Shown here in pieces: positions 7,887 to 13,831 of a stretch of DNA of 13,831 nucleotides. The translations under genes were made by a program, and so were the position numbers. A model generated the notes under the pieces. That model searched no databases. It was not told the origin of the DNA and was given only the letters and a program-made list of their open reading frames with translations. Positions within the stretch are counted from its first letter, which is position 1. The number at the start of each line of letters is the position of its first letter. Origin of the DNA: Pseudopedobacter saltans (lineage in GTDB: Bacteria; Bacteroidota; Bacteroidia; Chitinophagales; Chitinophagaceae); assembly GCA_003241175.1 (NCBI GenBank), contig QFOI01000050.1, positions 1-13,831 on the forward strand, in the 5' to 3' direction.

Positions 7887-8954
7887 ATGTGGTTGTCTAT
7901 TGCAGTTATTTTATTGATTTTGTTGGTGATTTTTCAAGTCTCCAAAGCCAGTGAATATGTCGCGATCCTTCGTGGCAAAGACAAGGCATTTAAGCAAAGC
8001 AACAAGGTTAATGGTTTTTTGTTAATAACCTTTCTTGTATTAGGACTTATTGGTGTTTATTGGTGCAATAAGATTTTGTATCCAAAAACAAATATGCATT
8101 TGGGCTCTTCTAGTGTTGAGGGTGAGCAAGTGGATACATTGTTATGGATTACAATCGCATTAACTGGTTTTGTATTCATAGTTACTCAAATCCTTTTATT
8201 CTGGTTTGCTTACAAGTATCAACATAAAGAAGGTCAGAAAGCCTATTTTTATCCGCACAATAGTAAACTAGAAATAGTTTGGACAACAGTTCCGACAATC
8301 GTGTTAGCAATATTGATTGTATTTGGTTTAAGATCTTGGGCTTTGTTTACAGGTGATGCACCTAAAAACGCTATGCAAATAGAAGTTACTGGTAAGCAGT
8401 TTGGATGGATTTTCCGTTACCCAGGAAAGGATGGCGTTTTCGGAAAGAAATATTTCAAGAATATTGATGACGGTAACAATCCTTTAGGTTTGGTTTGGAG
8501 AGATAGTGCGGCGATGGGTCAAAAGGCAGATCCGGCTACAATGGATGATATTGTTTCTCAGTCTACAGTCTATATAGTAAAAGGTAAACCAGTTAAATTC
8601 ATCATTAATTCTCGTGATGTTATACATGATTTTGGTTTGACATGGTTTAGAATGAAAATGGATGCTGTTCCTGGTACACCAACAACACTTTGGTTTACTC
8701 CAAAATACACAACAAAGGAAATGATTGCACGAACAGGAAATCCTAATTTCTCCTATGAAGTTTCTTGCGATCAGTTGTGTGGTAATGGCCACTATTCTAT
8801 GAAAGGTACAATTGTTGTGGTTACTCAGGCAGAATATGACGAGTGGATATCTAAACAAACTTCGGCATATGCAACAGCATTTCCACAAACAGTTGCAGTA
8901 GCTCCTGCGGCTCCAGTGGCTCCATCAACAGATTCTACTGCAGCAGGAAAATAG
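7887..8954 (+). CDS. coxB: Cytochrome c oxidase subunit II (CuA subunit)
   Basis: This subunit takes electrons from cytochrome c at the dinuclear CuA centre and passes them to heme a in CoxA. The CuA site is complete: His247 (in DVIHDFG) plus C294-DQL-C298-GNG-H302-YS-M305, with Glu replaced by Gln296, which binds through its backbone in the family. The usual two-helix hairpin is seen at about residues 87-110 (LLWITIALTGFVFIV) and 128-150 (EIVWTTVPTIVLAIL). Two further hydrophobic segments precede it (residues 1-18 and about 44-62), so the N-terminus is longer than in textbook subunit II. There is no CXXCH, so this is aa3-type rather than caa3. The C-terminal 20 residues are Ala/Pro-rich, ending TDSTAAGK. 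The ATG gives an immediately hydrophobic N-terminus and is the only reasonable start. coxA follows after 48 bp. Confidence 0.96.
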   Translation: MWLSIAVILLILLVIFQVSKASEYVAILRGKDKAFKQSNKVNGFLLITFLVLGLIGVYWCNKILYPKTNMHLGSSSVEGEQVDTLLWITIALTGFVFIVTQILLFWFAYKYQHKEGQKAYFYPHNSKLEIVWTTVPTIVLAILIVFGLRSWALFTGDAPKNAMQIEVTGKQFGWIFRYPGKDGVFGKKYFKNIDDGNNPLGLVWRDSAAMGQKADPATMDDIVSQSTVYIVKGKPVKFIINSRDVIHDFGLTWFRMKMDAVPGTPTTLWFTPKYTTKEMIARTGNPNFSYEVSCDQLCGNGHYSMKGTIVVVTQAEYDEWISKQTSAYATAFPQTVAVAPAAPVAPSTDSTAAGK

Positions 8955-9002
8955 GTTTAAGAATTTATATTTTAAGATAGTTTATTATAAAAGGGTCTAC
9001 GT

Positions 9003-10826
9003 ATGAGTAACGATTTGGTTTTACATAGTGATGTGGCATTTATTGAACATGAGTTTGAACATCATCAACAAAGTCATGGACATGATCATCATCAACCTTT
9101 TATCACTAAGTACATTTTTAGTACCGACCATAAAATGATCGCTAAGCAATATTTGTTAAGCGGTATTTTTTGGGCGATTATTGGTGGTTTGCTTTCTGTG
9201 GTTTTCCGTTTGCAATTGGGTTTCCCTGATCAATCTTTTCCTATTTTGGAAGAATTGTTAGGTAAAAAATGGGCTCCAGGAGGACACATAACAGCAGATG
9301 CTTATTATGCGCTTATTACCATTCACGGTACAGTACTTTTGTTCTTTGTATTGACTGGCGGTCTTAGTGGTACTTTTGCCAATTTCCTAATTCCTCTTCA
9401 GATAGGTGCGCGTGATATGGCATCACCATTAATGAATATGTTGAGCTATTGGTTCTTCTTTTTGGGTGGTGTTGTAATGTTGTGTTCTTTGTTTTTGGAA
9501 ACGGGTCCTTTTGCCGGTGGTTGGCAGGCTTATCCTCCTTTGAGTGCTTTGGCTGATGCTTCTAAAGGTTCTGGTGCCGGTATGGACTATTGGACAATCT
9601 CCATGGTTTTGTTTGTGGTTTCTCAGTTGTTAGGTGGTTTGAATTATATTTCAACTGTATTGAACCTAAGGACAAAAGGGATGTCCATGACACGTCTTCC
9701 ATTAACGGTATGGGCGTTGATGTTCCAAGCAGTATTGGGTGTATTGTCTTTCCCTGTATTGACAGCTGGATTTGTATTGTTGATTTTCGATCGTCACTTT
9801 GGTACAAGTTTTTATCTTTCAGATATATTCGTAAATGGAGTTGGTGCACTTTCTCATGAAGGTGGTAATGCGATTCTTTACCAACACTTGTTCTGGTTCT
9901 TAGGTCACCCTGAAGTTTACATTGTGATTCTTCCTGCGATGGGGCTTGTCTCTGAAGTAATGTCCGTCAATGCACGTAAACCGATTTTCGGTTACACTGC
10001 GATGATCGGTTCTATGGCAGCTATCGTTGTATTGGCATTCTTAGTATGGGCGCACCACATGTTCGTTACAGGTTTGAATCCATTCTTGGGGTCAATATTC
10101 GTATTGTTAACGTTGTTAATTGCGATTCCATCTGCGATCAAAGCGTTTAACTGGATAACGACACTTTGGAGAGGTAACAATATTTTCAGACCGGGTATGT
10201 TGTTTGCGATCGGATTTGTTAGTTTGTTTATTTCTGGTGGATTGACAGGTATTTTCTTGGGAAATGCCGCTATCGATATCCACATCCATGATACTTATTT
10301 TGTTATTGCTCACTTCCACCTTGTAATGGGTGTGGCTGGTTTCTTTGGTATGTTCTGCGGTATTTACCATTGGTATCCTAAGATGTTCGGTCGTTATATG
10401 AACAATACATTAGGTGACATACATTTTTGGATTACGTTAGTAGGTGCTTACTGTATTTTCTGGCCAATGTATTATGAAGGTATGGCTGGCATGCCTCGTA
10501 GATATTATACTTATGACACTTGGGAGTCTTTCAAGCAATTTGCTGAATTGAACAAATTCATCAGTGTTGCGGCGATTATTACCTTCTTTGCTCAGTTCTT
10601 GTTTGTGTTCAATTTCTTCTATTCTATGTATAAAGGCCGTAAGGTGAGAGAACAAAATCCTTATCACTCCAATACATTGGAATGGACTACACCAATCGTG
10701 CCTGGGCACGGAAACTGGGATGGAGAAATTCCTGAAGTTCATAGATGGCCTTATGATTACAATAAAGATGGTCGTGAATATGTGACACAGGTTACACCTG
10801 TGGGTGATGATGAAGAGACGCATTAA
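9003..10826 (+). CDS. coxA: Cytochrome c oxidase subunit I (A-type heme-copper oxidase)
   Basis: This is the catalytic subunit, reducing O2 to water at the heme a3/CuB site and pumping protons. It has 607 residues and about 12 helices. Ligands visible are His108 (TIHG) and His439 for low-spin heme a, His437 for heme a3 (AHFH), and His302, His351 and His352 for CuB (HPEVY and WAHHM), with Tyr306 placed for the His-Tyr crosslink. Glu304 of HPEVY, the Asp of GARDM and Lys380 of IPSAIKAFNW are the expected residues of the D and K proton channels, placing the enzyme in the A1-type class. The N-terminus (residues 8-30) is His-rich (HEFEHHQQSHGHDHH), which is unlike classical subunit I and of unknown use. 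The gene starts at ATG and lies 48 bp after coxB. A cytochrome bo3 quinol oxidase is ruled out by the CuA-bearing CoxB next door. Confidence 0.97.
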   Translation: MSNDLVLHSDVAFIEHEFEHHQQSHGHDHHQPFITKYIFSTDHKMIAKQYLLSGIFWAIIGGLLSVVFRLQLGFPDQSFPILEELLGKKWAPGGHITADAYYALITIHGTVLLFFVLTGGLSGTFANFLIPLQIGARDMASPLMNMLSYWFFFLGGVVMLCSLFLETGPFAGGWQAYPPLSALADASKGSGAGMDYWTISMVLFVVSQLLGGLNYISTVLNLRTKGMSMTRLPLTVWALMFQAVLGVLSFPVLTAGFVLLIFDRHFGTSFYLSDIFVNGVGALSHEGGNAILYQHLFWFLGHPEVYIVILPAMGLVSEVMSVNARKPIFGYTAMIGSMAAIVVLAFLVWAHHMFVTGLNPFLGSIFVLLTLLIAIPSAIKAFNWITTLWRGNNIFRPGMLFAIGFVSLFISGGLTGIFLGNAAIDIHIHDTYFVIAHFHLVMGVAGFFGMFCGIYHWYPKMFGRYMNNTLGDIHFWITLVGAYCIFWPMYYEGMAGMPRRYYTYDTWESFKQFAELNKFISVAAIITFFAQFLFVFNFFYSMYKGRKVREQNPYHSNTLEWTTPIVPGHGNWDGEIPEVHRWPYDYNKDGREYVTQVTPVGDDEETH

Positions 10827-10851
10827 GAATAAAATTTTTTATAACTAGTTC

Positions 10852-10881
10852 TTTGATAGGTATTTGAAATCAATATCTTTG
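10852..10881 (+). promoter_or_regulatory. Candidate Bacteroidota-type promoter upstream of ctaB
   Basis: The 99-bp gap between coxA and ctaB is the longest in the operon. It contains TTTG (10852-10855), 18 bases, then TATCTTTG (10874-10881). This matches the Bacteroidota primary-sigma consensus, TTG/TTTG about 17-23 bases before TAnnTTTG. Transcription would begin near 10886-10889, leaving a leader of roughly 40 bases before ctaB. Just after the coxA stop there is an AT-only inverted repeat (ATAAAA/TTTTAT, around 10829-10842) that could weakly attenuate read-through. The match is visible in the sequence; its activity is inferred. It would allow the heme O synthase and subunits III and IV to be expressed separately from the act genes. 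Confidence 0.55.
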
Positions 10882-10925
10882 GCTTGTTAACGGATGTGAT
10901 ATTATTTCAGATAAAGTAAAAACAA

Positions 10926-11864
10926 TTGAAAAAACAAGATTCTACCCCATTTGGCCTTTCCCTTTTGATAAAGGATTACATGGTATTGATGAAGTTTACT
11001 TTAAGTTTTACAGTTGTTTTTACTTGTGTTCTTTGTTATCTGTTAGCTCCGAATATATTGTTCAACTTCAAGATGGTTGTTATTCTTTTCCTGGCGGGAA
11101 TGTTTGTAACAGGAAGTGCCAGTGCTATTAACCAAATAGTCGAAAAGGATACGGACGCCAATATGAAAAGGACCGCTGATCGTCCCGTTGCTAGTGGGAG
11201 AATGTCATCGCAACATGCCAGTATTTTTGCTGCCATCGTTGGTTGTGTTGGAATAGGGATGATGTATTACTATTTCAATCTTAATTCTGCCCTGCTCTCA
11301 GCGTTCAGCCTTTTTTTCTACGCATTCGTTTATACGCCATTGAAGAAAGTAAACTCTATTGCTGTACTGGCTGGTGCTATTCCTGGAGCGTTACCCTGCT
11401 TGATTGGTTGGGTTGCTGCTACAGATTTGGTTTCTCCTTTTAATTACATTTACATAGGAGACAAGGGTATTTCCAATGTAGCAGGATGGGTTTTGTTTGG
11501 CATTCAGTTTCTTTGGCAATTCCCACATTTTTGGGCTATTGCTTGGGTTGCTCACAATGATTATTCTAGAGTTGGTTTCAAGTTATTGCCTGCCGAAAAA
11601 GGCCCAACAAAATTCACGGCAATGCAAACAGTAATGTATAGCGTTGTAATGTTACCAGTTGGAATTTTGCCTTATTTTTTGGGTATTAGTGGATGGATTA
11701 GTTTGATAATCGTGACAATTGCTAATTTATTTTTGATAATGCAATGTGTACGATTGTACATTCAGATGGATGTCAAGGCTGCAAGAAGAGTAATGTTTAG
11801 CAGCTATATTTATTTACCAGTCGTATTCTTAGCGCTGTTAGCGGATAAGGTACACTACATATAG
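10926..11864 (+). CDS. ctaB: Protoheme IX farnesyltransferase (heme O synthase)
   Basis: This UbiA-family membrane prenyltransferase adds a farnesyl group to heme B to make heme O, the precursor of heme A for the oxidase encoded alongside. The signature is N69-QIVEKDTDANMKRTADRP (residues 69-87), the Asp-rich prenyl-diphosphate/Mg-binding motif. Other family stretches are YTPLKKVNSIAVLAGAIPGA and DYSRVGFKLLPAEKGP. About eight to nine hydrophobic segments are present, and 312 residues is normal for the family. The start chosen is TTG at 10926, giving MKKQDSTPFGL. The first in-frame ATG (10980) would remove 18 residues but keep the first helix, so the start is less certain than the identity. 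No ctaA (heme A synthase) is in the window, so heme A formation must be completed by a gene elsewhere. coxC gene 1 follows after only 8 bp, suggesting translational coupling. Confidence 0.94.
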   Translation: MKKQDSTPFGLSLLIKDYMVLMKFTLSFTVVFTCVLCYLLAPNILFNFKMVVILFLAGMFVTGSASAINQIVEKDTDANMKRTADRPVASGRMSSQHASIFAAIVGCVGIGMMYYYFNLNSALLSAFSLFFYAFVYTPLKKVNSIAVLAGAIPGALPCLIGWVAATDLVSPFNYIYIGDKGISNVAGWVLFGIQFLWQFPHFWAIAWVAHNDYSRVGFKLLPAEKGPTKFTAMQTVMYSVVMLPVGILPYFLGISGWISLIIVTIANLFLIMQCVRLYIQMDVKAARRVMFSSYIYLPVVFLALLADKVHYI

Positions 11865-11872
11865 GTTCGAAG

Positions 11873-12448
11873 ATGATTATGGTAGCACAATCCAGCAATA
11901 ATGGACGTATGCATCCGCACAAGTTTACTTTGTGGATTGGCATTGCCAGTATTTGTATGATGTTCGCGGGACTTACTAGTGCATATCTAGTAAAACGAGC
12001 TCAGAGTAATTGGTTGGAATTTGGATTACCTAAAGCTTTTTATACATCTACTGTTCTTATAATAGTAAGTAGCATAACGATGTTTCTTGCTGTTAGGGCA
12101 TTTAAGGCAAGAGAAAGAAAACACTATCGCTTACTGATTTCTTTGACTTGTATTTTGGGATTGTTGTTTGGATTGTTCCAATGGTTTGGATTTCAGGATT
12201 TGGGTAGTAGAGGGATACAGATTTTTGGAAATGGTAGTAATCCTGCTGCATCTTTTTTAGGTGTTATTGTTGGATTACATTTTCTCCATGTTTTTGGGGG
12301 TATTGTAGCTTTGATAGTTACAGCTTTGAAAGCCTATAAGAGAAAAGTGAAGAGTTATGATGCAACACCAATAGAAGTTGTTGCGATATATTGGCATTTT
12401 GTGGATATACTCTGGATTTACCTTTTCATTTTTTTCGCGATAATTTAA
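11873..12448 (+). CDS. coxC: Cytochrome c oxidase subunit III-like protein, copy 1
   Basis: This 191-residue heme-copper oxidase subunit III family protein has five hydrophobic segments. They begin with FTLWIGIASICMMFAGLTSA near residue 18 and end with YWHFVDILWIYLFIFF at the C-terminus. The family hallmark YWHFVD-x-x-W is intact, as is the equivalent of the subunit III FHGLHV motif, here GLHFLHVFGG. Subunit III carries no redox cofactor; it stabilises the oxidase and supports proton uptake. This protein is shorter than typical seven-helix subunit III but normal for five-helix bacterial forms. It begins 8 bp after ctaB. Two ATGs lie close together (11873 and 11879), and either could be used. 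It is clearly diverged from the subunit III-like gene immediately downstream. Confidence 0.88.
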   Translation: MIMVAQSSNNGRMHPHKFTLWIGIASICMMFAGLTSAYLVKRAQSNWLEFGLPKAFYTSTVLIIVSSITMFLAVRAFKARERKHYRLLISLTCILGLLFGLFQWFGFQDLGSRGIQIFGNGSNPAASFLGVIVGLHFLHVFGGIVALIVTALKAYKRKVKSYDATPIEVVAIYWHFVDILWIYLFIFFAII

Positions 12449-12479
12449 ATGTTTTTAGTTTAGAAAATTAATATTGAAT

Positions 12480-13160
12480 ATGTCAACTTCAACAGTTTCT
12501 AATTCAGGTAAGATTAAATGGTGGAATGGTTTCATTACTCCCGGTAATGTTGAGTACGGGAAATTAATGATGTGGTTCTTCCTTATTAGTGATGCTTTGA
12601 CTTTTGGTGCATTTCTTATATCTTATGGTACAACTCGTTTTGCAACTAAAGGATGGCCTGATCCAAATAAGGTATTTAATGCTGTACCGGGAATTGAAGG
12701 AAAGTATCCATTGATTTTCGTCAGTATCATGACTTTTATATTGATCGTGAGTTCTGTTACAATGGTATTGGCGGTGCAAGCGGGACAAAGACATGATAGA
12801 AAAGCGGTTGTAAAAAATCTTATCTATACAATCATTGGTGGTCTAATGTTCGTTGGCTGTCAAGCAATGGAATGGATTCATCTGCATCATGAAGGTGCTT
12901 GGTGGGGTCGTAATCCTTTTTCCAATTATGATGGAACAGCAGCGTCTCCCAATTTTACTAACTATTTCTTTACGATTACAGGTTTCCATGGTTTTCACGT
13001 TTCAACAGGTATACTGATTAATATTATCATGTTGATTATGACTTTGTCTGGAACATTTGACAAACGTAAATCCTATTTGATGATCGAAAAGGCTGGTTTG
13101 TATTGGCACTTTGTGGATTTAGTTTGGGTATTTGTATTTACTTGTTTTTATCTTATCTAA
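12480..13160 (+). CDS. coxC: Cytochrome c oxidase subunit III, copy 2
   Basis: This is a second subunit III protein (226 residues from the ATG at 12480) with five hydrophobic segments, starting with LMMWFFLISDALTFGAFLIS and ending with LYWHFVDLVWVFVFTCF. It has the canonical GFHGFHVSTG and YWHFVD motifs, closer to classical subunit III than copy 1. An in-frame TTG at 12474 would add Met-Asn, but the ATG is the more natural start. The gene lies 31 bp after copy 1 and 36 bp before the subunit IV gene. Paired subunit III genes after ctaB occur in other Bacteroidota cox loci, so this is probably an old duplication rather than a recent one; the two proteins share only short motifs. Both may sit in one oxidase, or one may have a specialised place in the supercomplex. 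Confidence 0.92.
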   Translation: MSTSTVSNSGKIKWWNGFITPGNVEYGKLMMWFFLISDALTFGAFLISYGTTRFATKGWPDPNKVFNAVPGIEGKYPLIFVSIMTFILIVSSVTMVLAVQAGQRHDRKAVVKNLIYTIIGGLMFVGCQAMEWIHLHHEGAWWGRNPFSNYDGTAASPNFTNYFFTITGFHGFHVSTGILINIIMLIMTLSGTFDKRKSYLMIEKAGLYWHFVDLVWVFVFTCFYLI

Positions 13161-13196
13161 ATCTTCTTTTAATCTAACTTTATTAACAATATTTAT

Positions 13197-13637
13197 ATGA
13201 GTACAACTGAATTGCACGAAGAAGGCCAATCTCACGGTGGCGGGAAAAAAGAGGTCATTAAAATCACCATTATACTTACCGTTATTACGATTGTTGAGTT
13301 GATATTGGGATTTATCATGATGCCTTGGGAAGAAGGATCATTTAAACGTGATTTCGTTAAGGGTGTTATCATCATCTTGATGTTGGCTAAAGCTTACTAT
13401 ATAGTGGGATATTTCATGCACTTGATCCATGAGAACAAGATTATGAAACGTCTAATATTGATTCCGTTGACGGTTTTCATTTGGTTTATTATAGCCTTTT
13501 TGGCGGATGGACATTCTTATTATGAATTGAGAGCCAAGTATGATCCTTACAGTGTTGAGATGAATGAGCGTAAAGTTCCAGAAAATGAACATAAAGCTCC
13601 ACATGATGACGCTCCTCATGAAAGTCATGAAGAATAA
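13197..13637 (+). CDS. coxD: Cytochrome c oxidase subunit IV (small prokaryotic type)
   Basis: This 146-residue protein has three hydrophobic helices: IKITIILTVITIVELILGF (near residues 22-42), GVIIILMLAKAYYIVGYFMH (near 60-80) and LILIPLTVFIWFIIAFLADG (near 88-108). The pattern and the AKAYYIVGYFMHL stretch fit the prokaryotic cytochrome c oxidase subunit IV family, an accessory subunit without cofactors thought to help stabilise the oxidase. The C-terminal 35 or so residues are charged and His/Glu-rich (KAPHDDAPHESHEE), and the N-terminus is also charged. It is the last gene before the strong terminator and so closes the ctaB-coxC-coxC-coxD group. The assignment rests on helix pattern, size and position more than on catalytic residues, since the family has none. 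Confidence 0.88.
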   Translation: MSTTELHEEGQSHGGGKKEVIKITIILTVITIVELILGFIMMPWEEGSFKRDFVKGVIIILMLAKAYYIVGYFMHLIHENKIMKRLILIPLTVFIWFIIAFLADGHSYYELRAKYDPYSVEMNERKVPENEHKAPHDDAPHESHEE

Positions 13638-13658
13638 TAACAACAAAAAAAATATACT

Positions 13659-13686
13659 AAAACCACCGCTTGTCGGTGGTTTTTTA
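13659..13686 (+). terminator. Rho-independent terminator after the subunit IV gene
   Basis: A perfect inverted repeat has its arms at 13659-13668 and 13674-13683 (GC-rich core ACCACCG/CGGTGGT), closing a five-base loop CTTGT, and runs into a T-tract (13680-13685). It lies 22 bp after the subunit IV stop codon. The left arm is preceded by an A-rich stretch, so weaker function on the opposite strand is possible. It marks the likely end of the act-cox transcript. Confidence 0.92.
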
Positions 13687-13717
13687 TTGACCTTTGCCCA
13701 ACTTTAAGTTTTTGAGT

Positions 13718-13831
13718 ATGAACAAGAAAGCGTTATTGGCCATATTGGTGGCATTAGGAATACCCATTGTAAGTTATTTTGTTATGAGAGCCATGAGTGA
13801 GACGGCGACTCAAATGCCAAGGTATTACCTT
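13718..13831 (+). CDS. sco: SCO1/SenC-family copper chaperone (3' truncated)
   Basis: These are the first 38 codons of a gene that runs off the right edge. It encodes a short Lys-bearing N-terminus (MNKKALLAILVALG), one hydrophobic helix (about residues 5-23) as signal anchor, then a periplasmic segment reaching QMPRYYL. This opening resembles Bacteroidota SCO1/SenC proteins, thioredoxin-fold chaperones that deliver copper to the CuA site of subunit II and are commonly encoded just after the cox genes. The catalytic CxxxC and His are outside the window, so the call rests on the N-terminal pattern and position. The ATG is only 31 bp after the terminator, leaving little room for a separate promoter. 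Another anchored periplasmic protein cannot be excluded. Confidence 0.7.
   Translation, partial: MNKKALLAILVALGIPIVSYFVMRAMSETATQMPRYYL

Noticed and set aside
12474..12479. TTG start for the second subunit III gene
   Set aside because: It adds only two residues, and an ATG immediately follows in frame, which is the more usual start.
13687..13714. Promoter for the SCO gene between the terminator and its ATG
   Set aside because: TTTG at 13711-13714 is preceded by AGTT rather than TAnn, and it sits three bases from the ATG, leaving no leader.
1..13831. Mobile elements, CRISPR arrays, tRNA/rRNA genes or a hidden accessory system
   Set aside because: No transposase-like gene, terminal inverted repeats, regularly spaced repeats or tRNA-like folds were seen, and coding sequence of one known pathway fills nearly the whole window.

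Overview
The window is a respiratory-chain locus from a member of the Bacteroidota. It carries the tail of actA, then actB-actC-actD-actE-actF (alternative complex III, ACIII, a quinol:cytochrome c/oxidase oxidoreductase unrelated to the bc1 complex). These are followed by coxB and coxA (subunits II and I of an A-type heme-copper cytochrome c oxidase), ctaB (heme O synthase), two different subunit III genes, a subunit IV gene, a strong intrinsic terminator, and the first 38 codons of a SCO-type copper chaperone. All genes are on the + strand. The phylum call rests on the act-cox-ctaB gene order, AT-rich composition, lack of clear Shine-Dalgarno sequences before most starts, and a promoter-like TTTG-N18-TATCTTTG element that fits the Bacteroidota sigma-factor consensus. 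Genus cannot be told from this; a Chitinophagaceae-like source is only a guess.

Layout: 2-493 actA (5' truncated; four CXXCH heme motifs visible). 550-3696 actB (non-catalytic molybdopterin-oxidoreductase-like half fused to an Fe-S half). 3744-5186 actC (NrfD/PsrC-type quinol subunit). 5237-5830 actD (DUF3341-type two-helix subunit). 5881-6558 actE (monoheme cytochrome c lipoprotein). 6596-7822 actF (second NrfD-like subunit). 7887-8954 coxB. 9003-10826 coxA. A 99-bp gap holds a candidate internal promoter. 10926-11864 ctaB, 11873-12448 coxC-like gene 1, 12480-13160 coxC-like gene 2, 13197-13637 subunit IV, 13659-13686 terminator, 13718-end SCO. No gap between genes exceeds 100 bp, so there are no empty stretches over 300 bases.

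How it works together (established for ACIII families, inferred here): ActC, with ActF structurally supporting it, oxidises menaquinol in the membrane. Electrons pass through the Fe-S clusters of ActB to the hemes of ActA and ActE, and then to CuA in CoxB, heme a, and the heme a3/CuB site in CoxA, where O2 is reduced. CoxB has a complete CuA site but no fused cytochrome c, so ActE or a separate cytochrome c must deliver electrons. The adjacent genes fit an ACIII-aa3 supercomplex such as that described in Flavobacterium johnsoniae. CtaB makes heme O, the precursor of heme A, and the SCO protein probably metallates CuA.

I found no mobile element, CRISPR array, RNA gene or convincing unknown system. 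The locus is a well-preserved example of a known arrangement. The points most worth a second look are the internal promoter, the tandem divergent subunit III genes, the similar Ala-rich tails on ActE and CoxB, the N-terminally extended CoxB, and the His/Glu-rich ends of several subunits.
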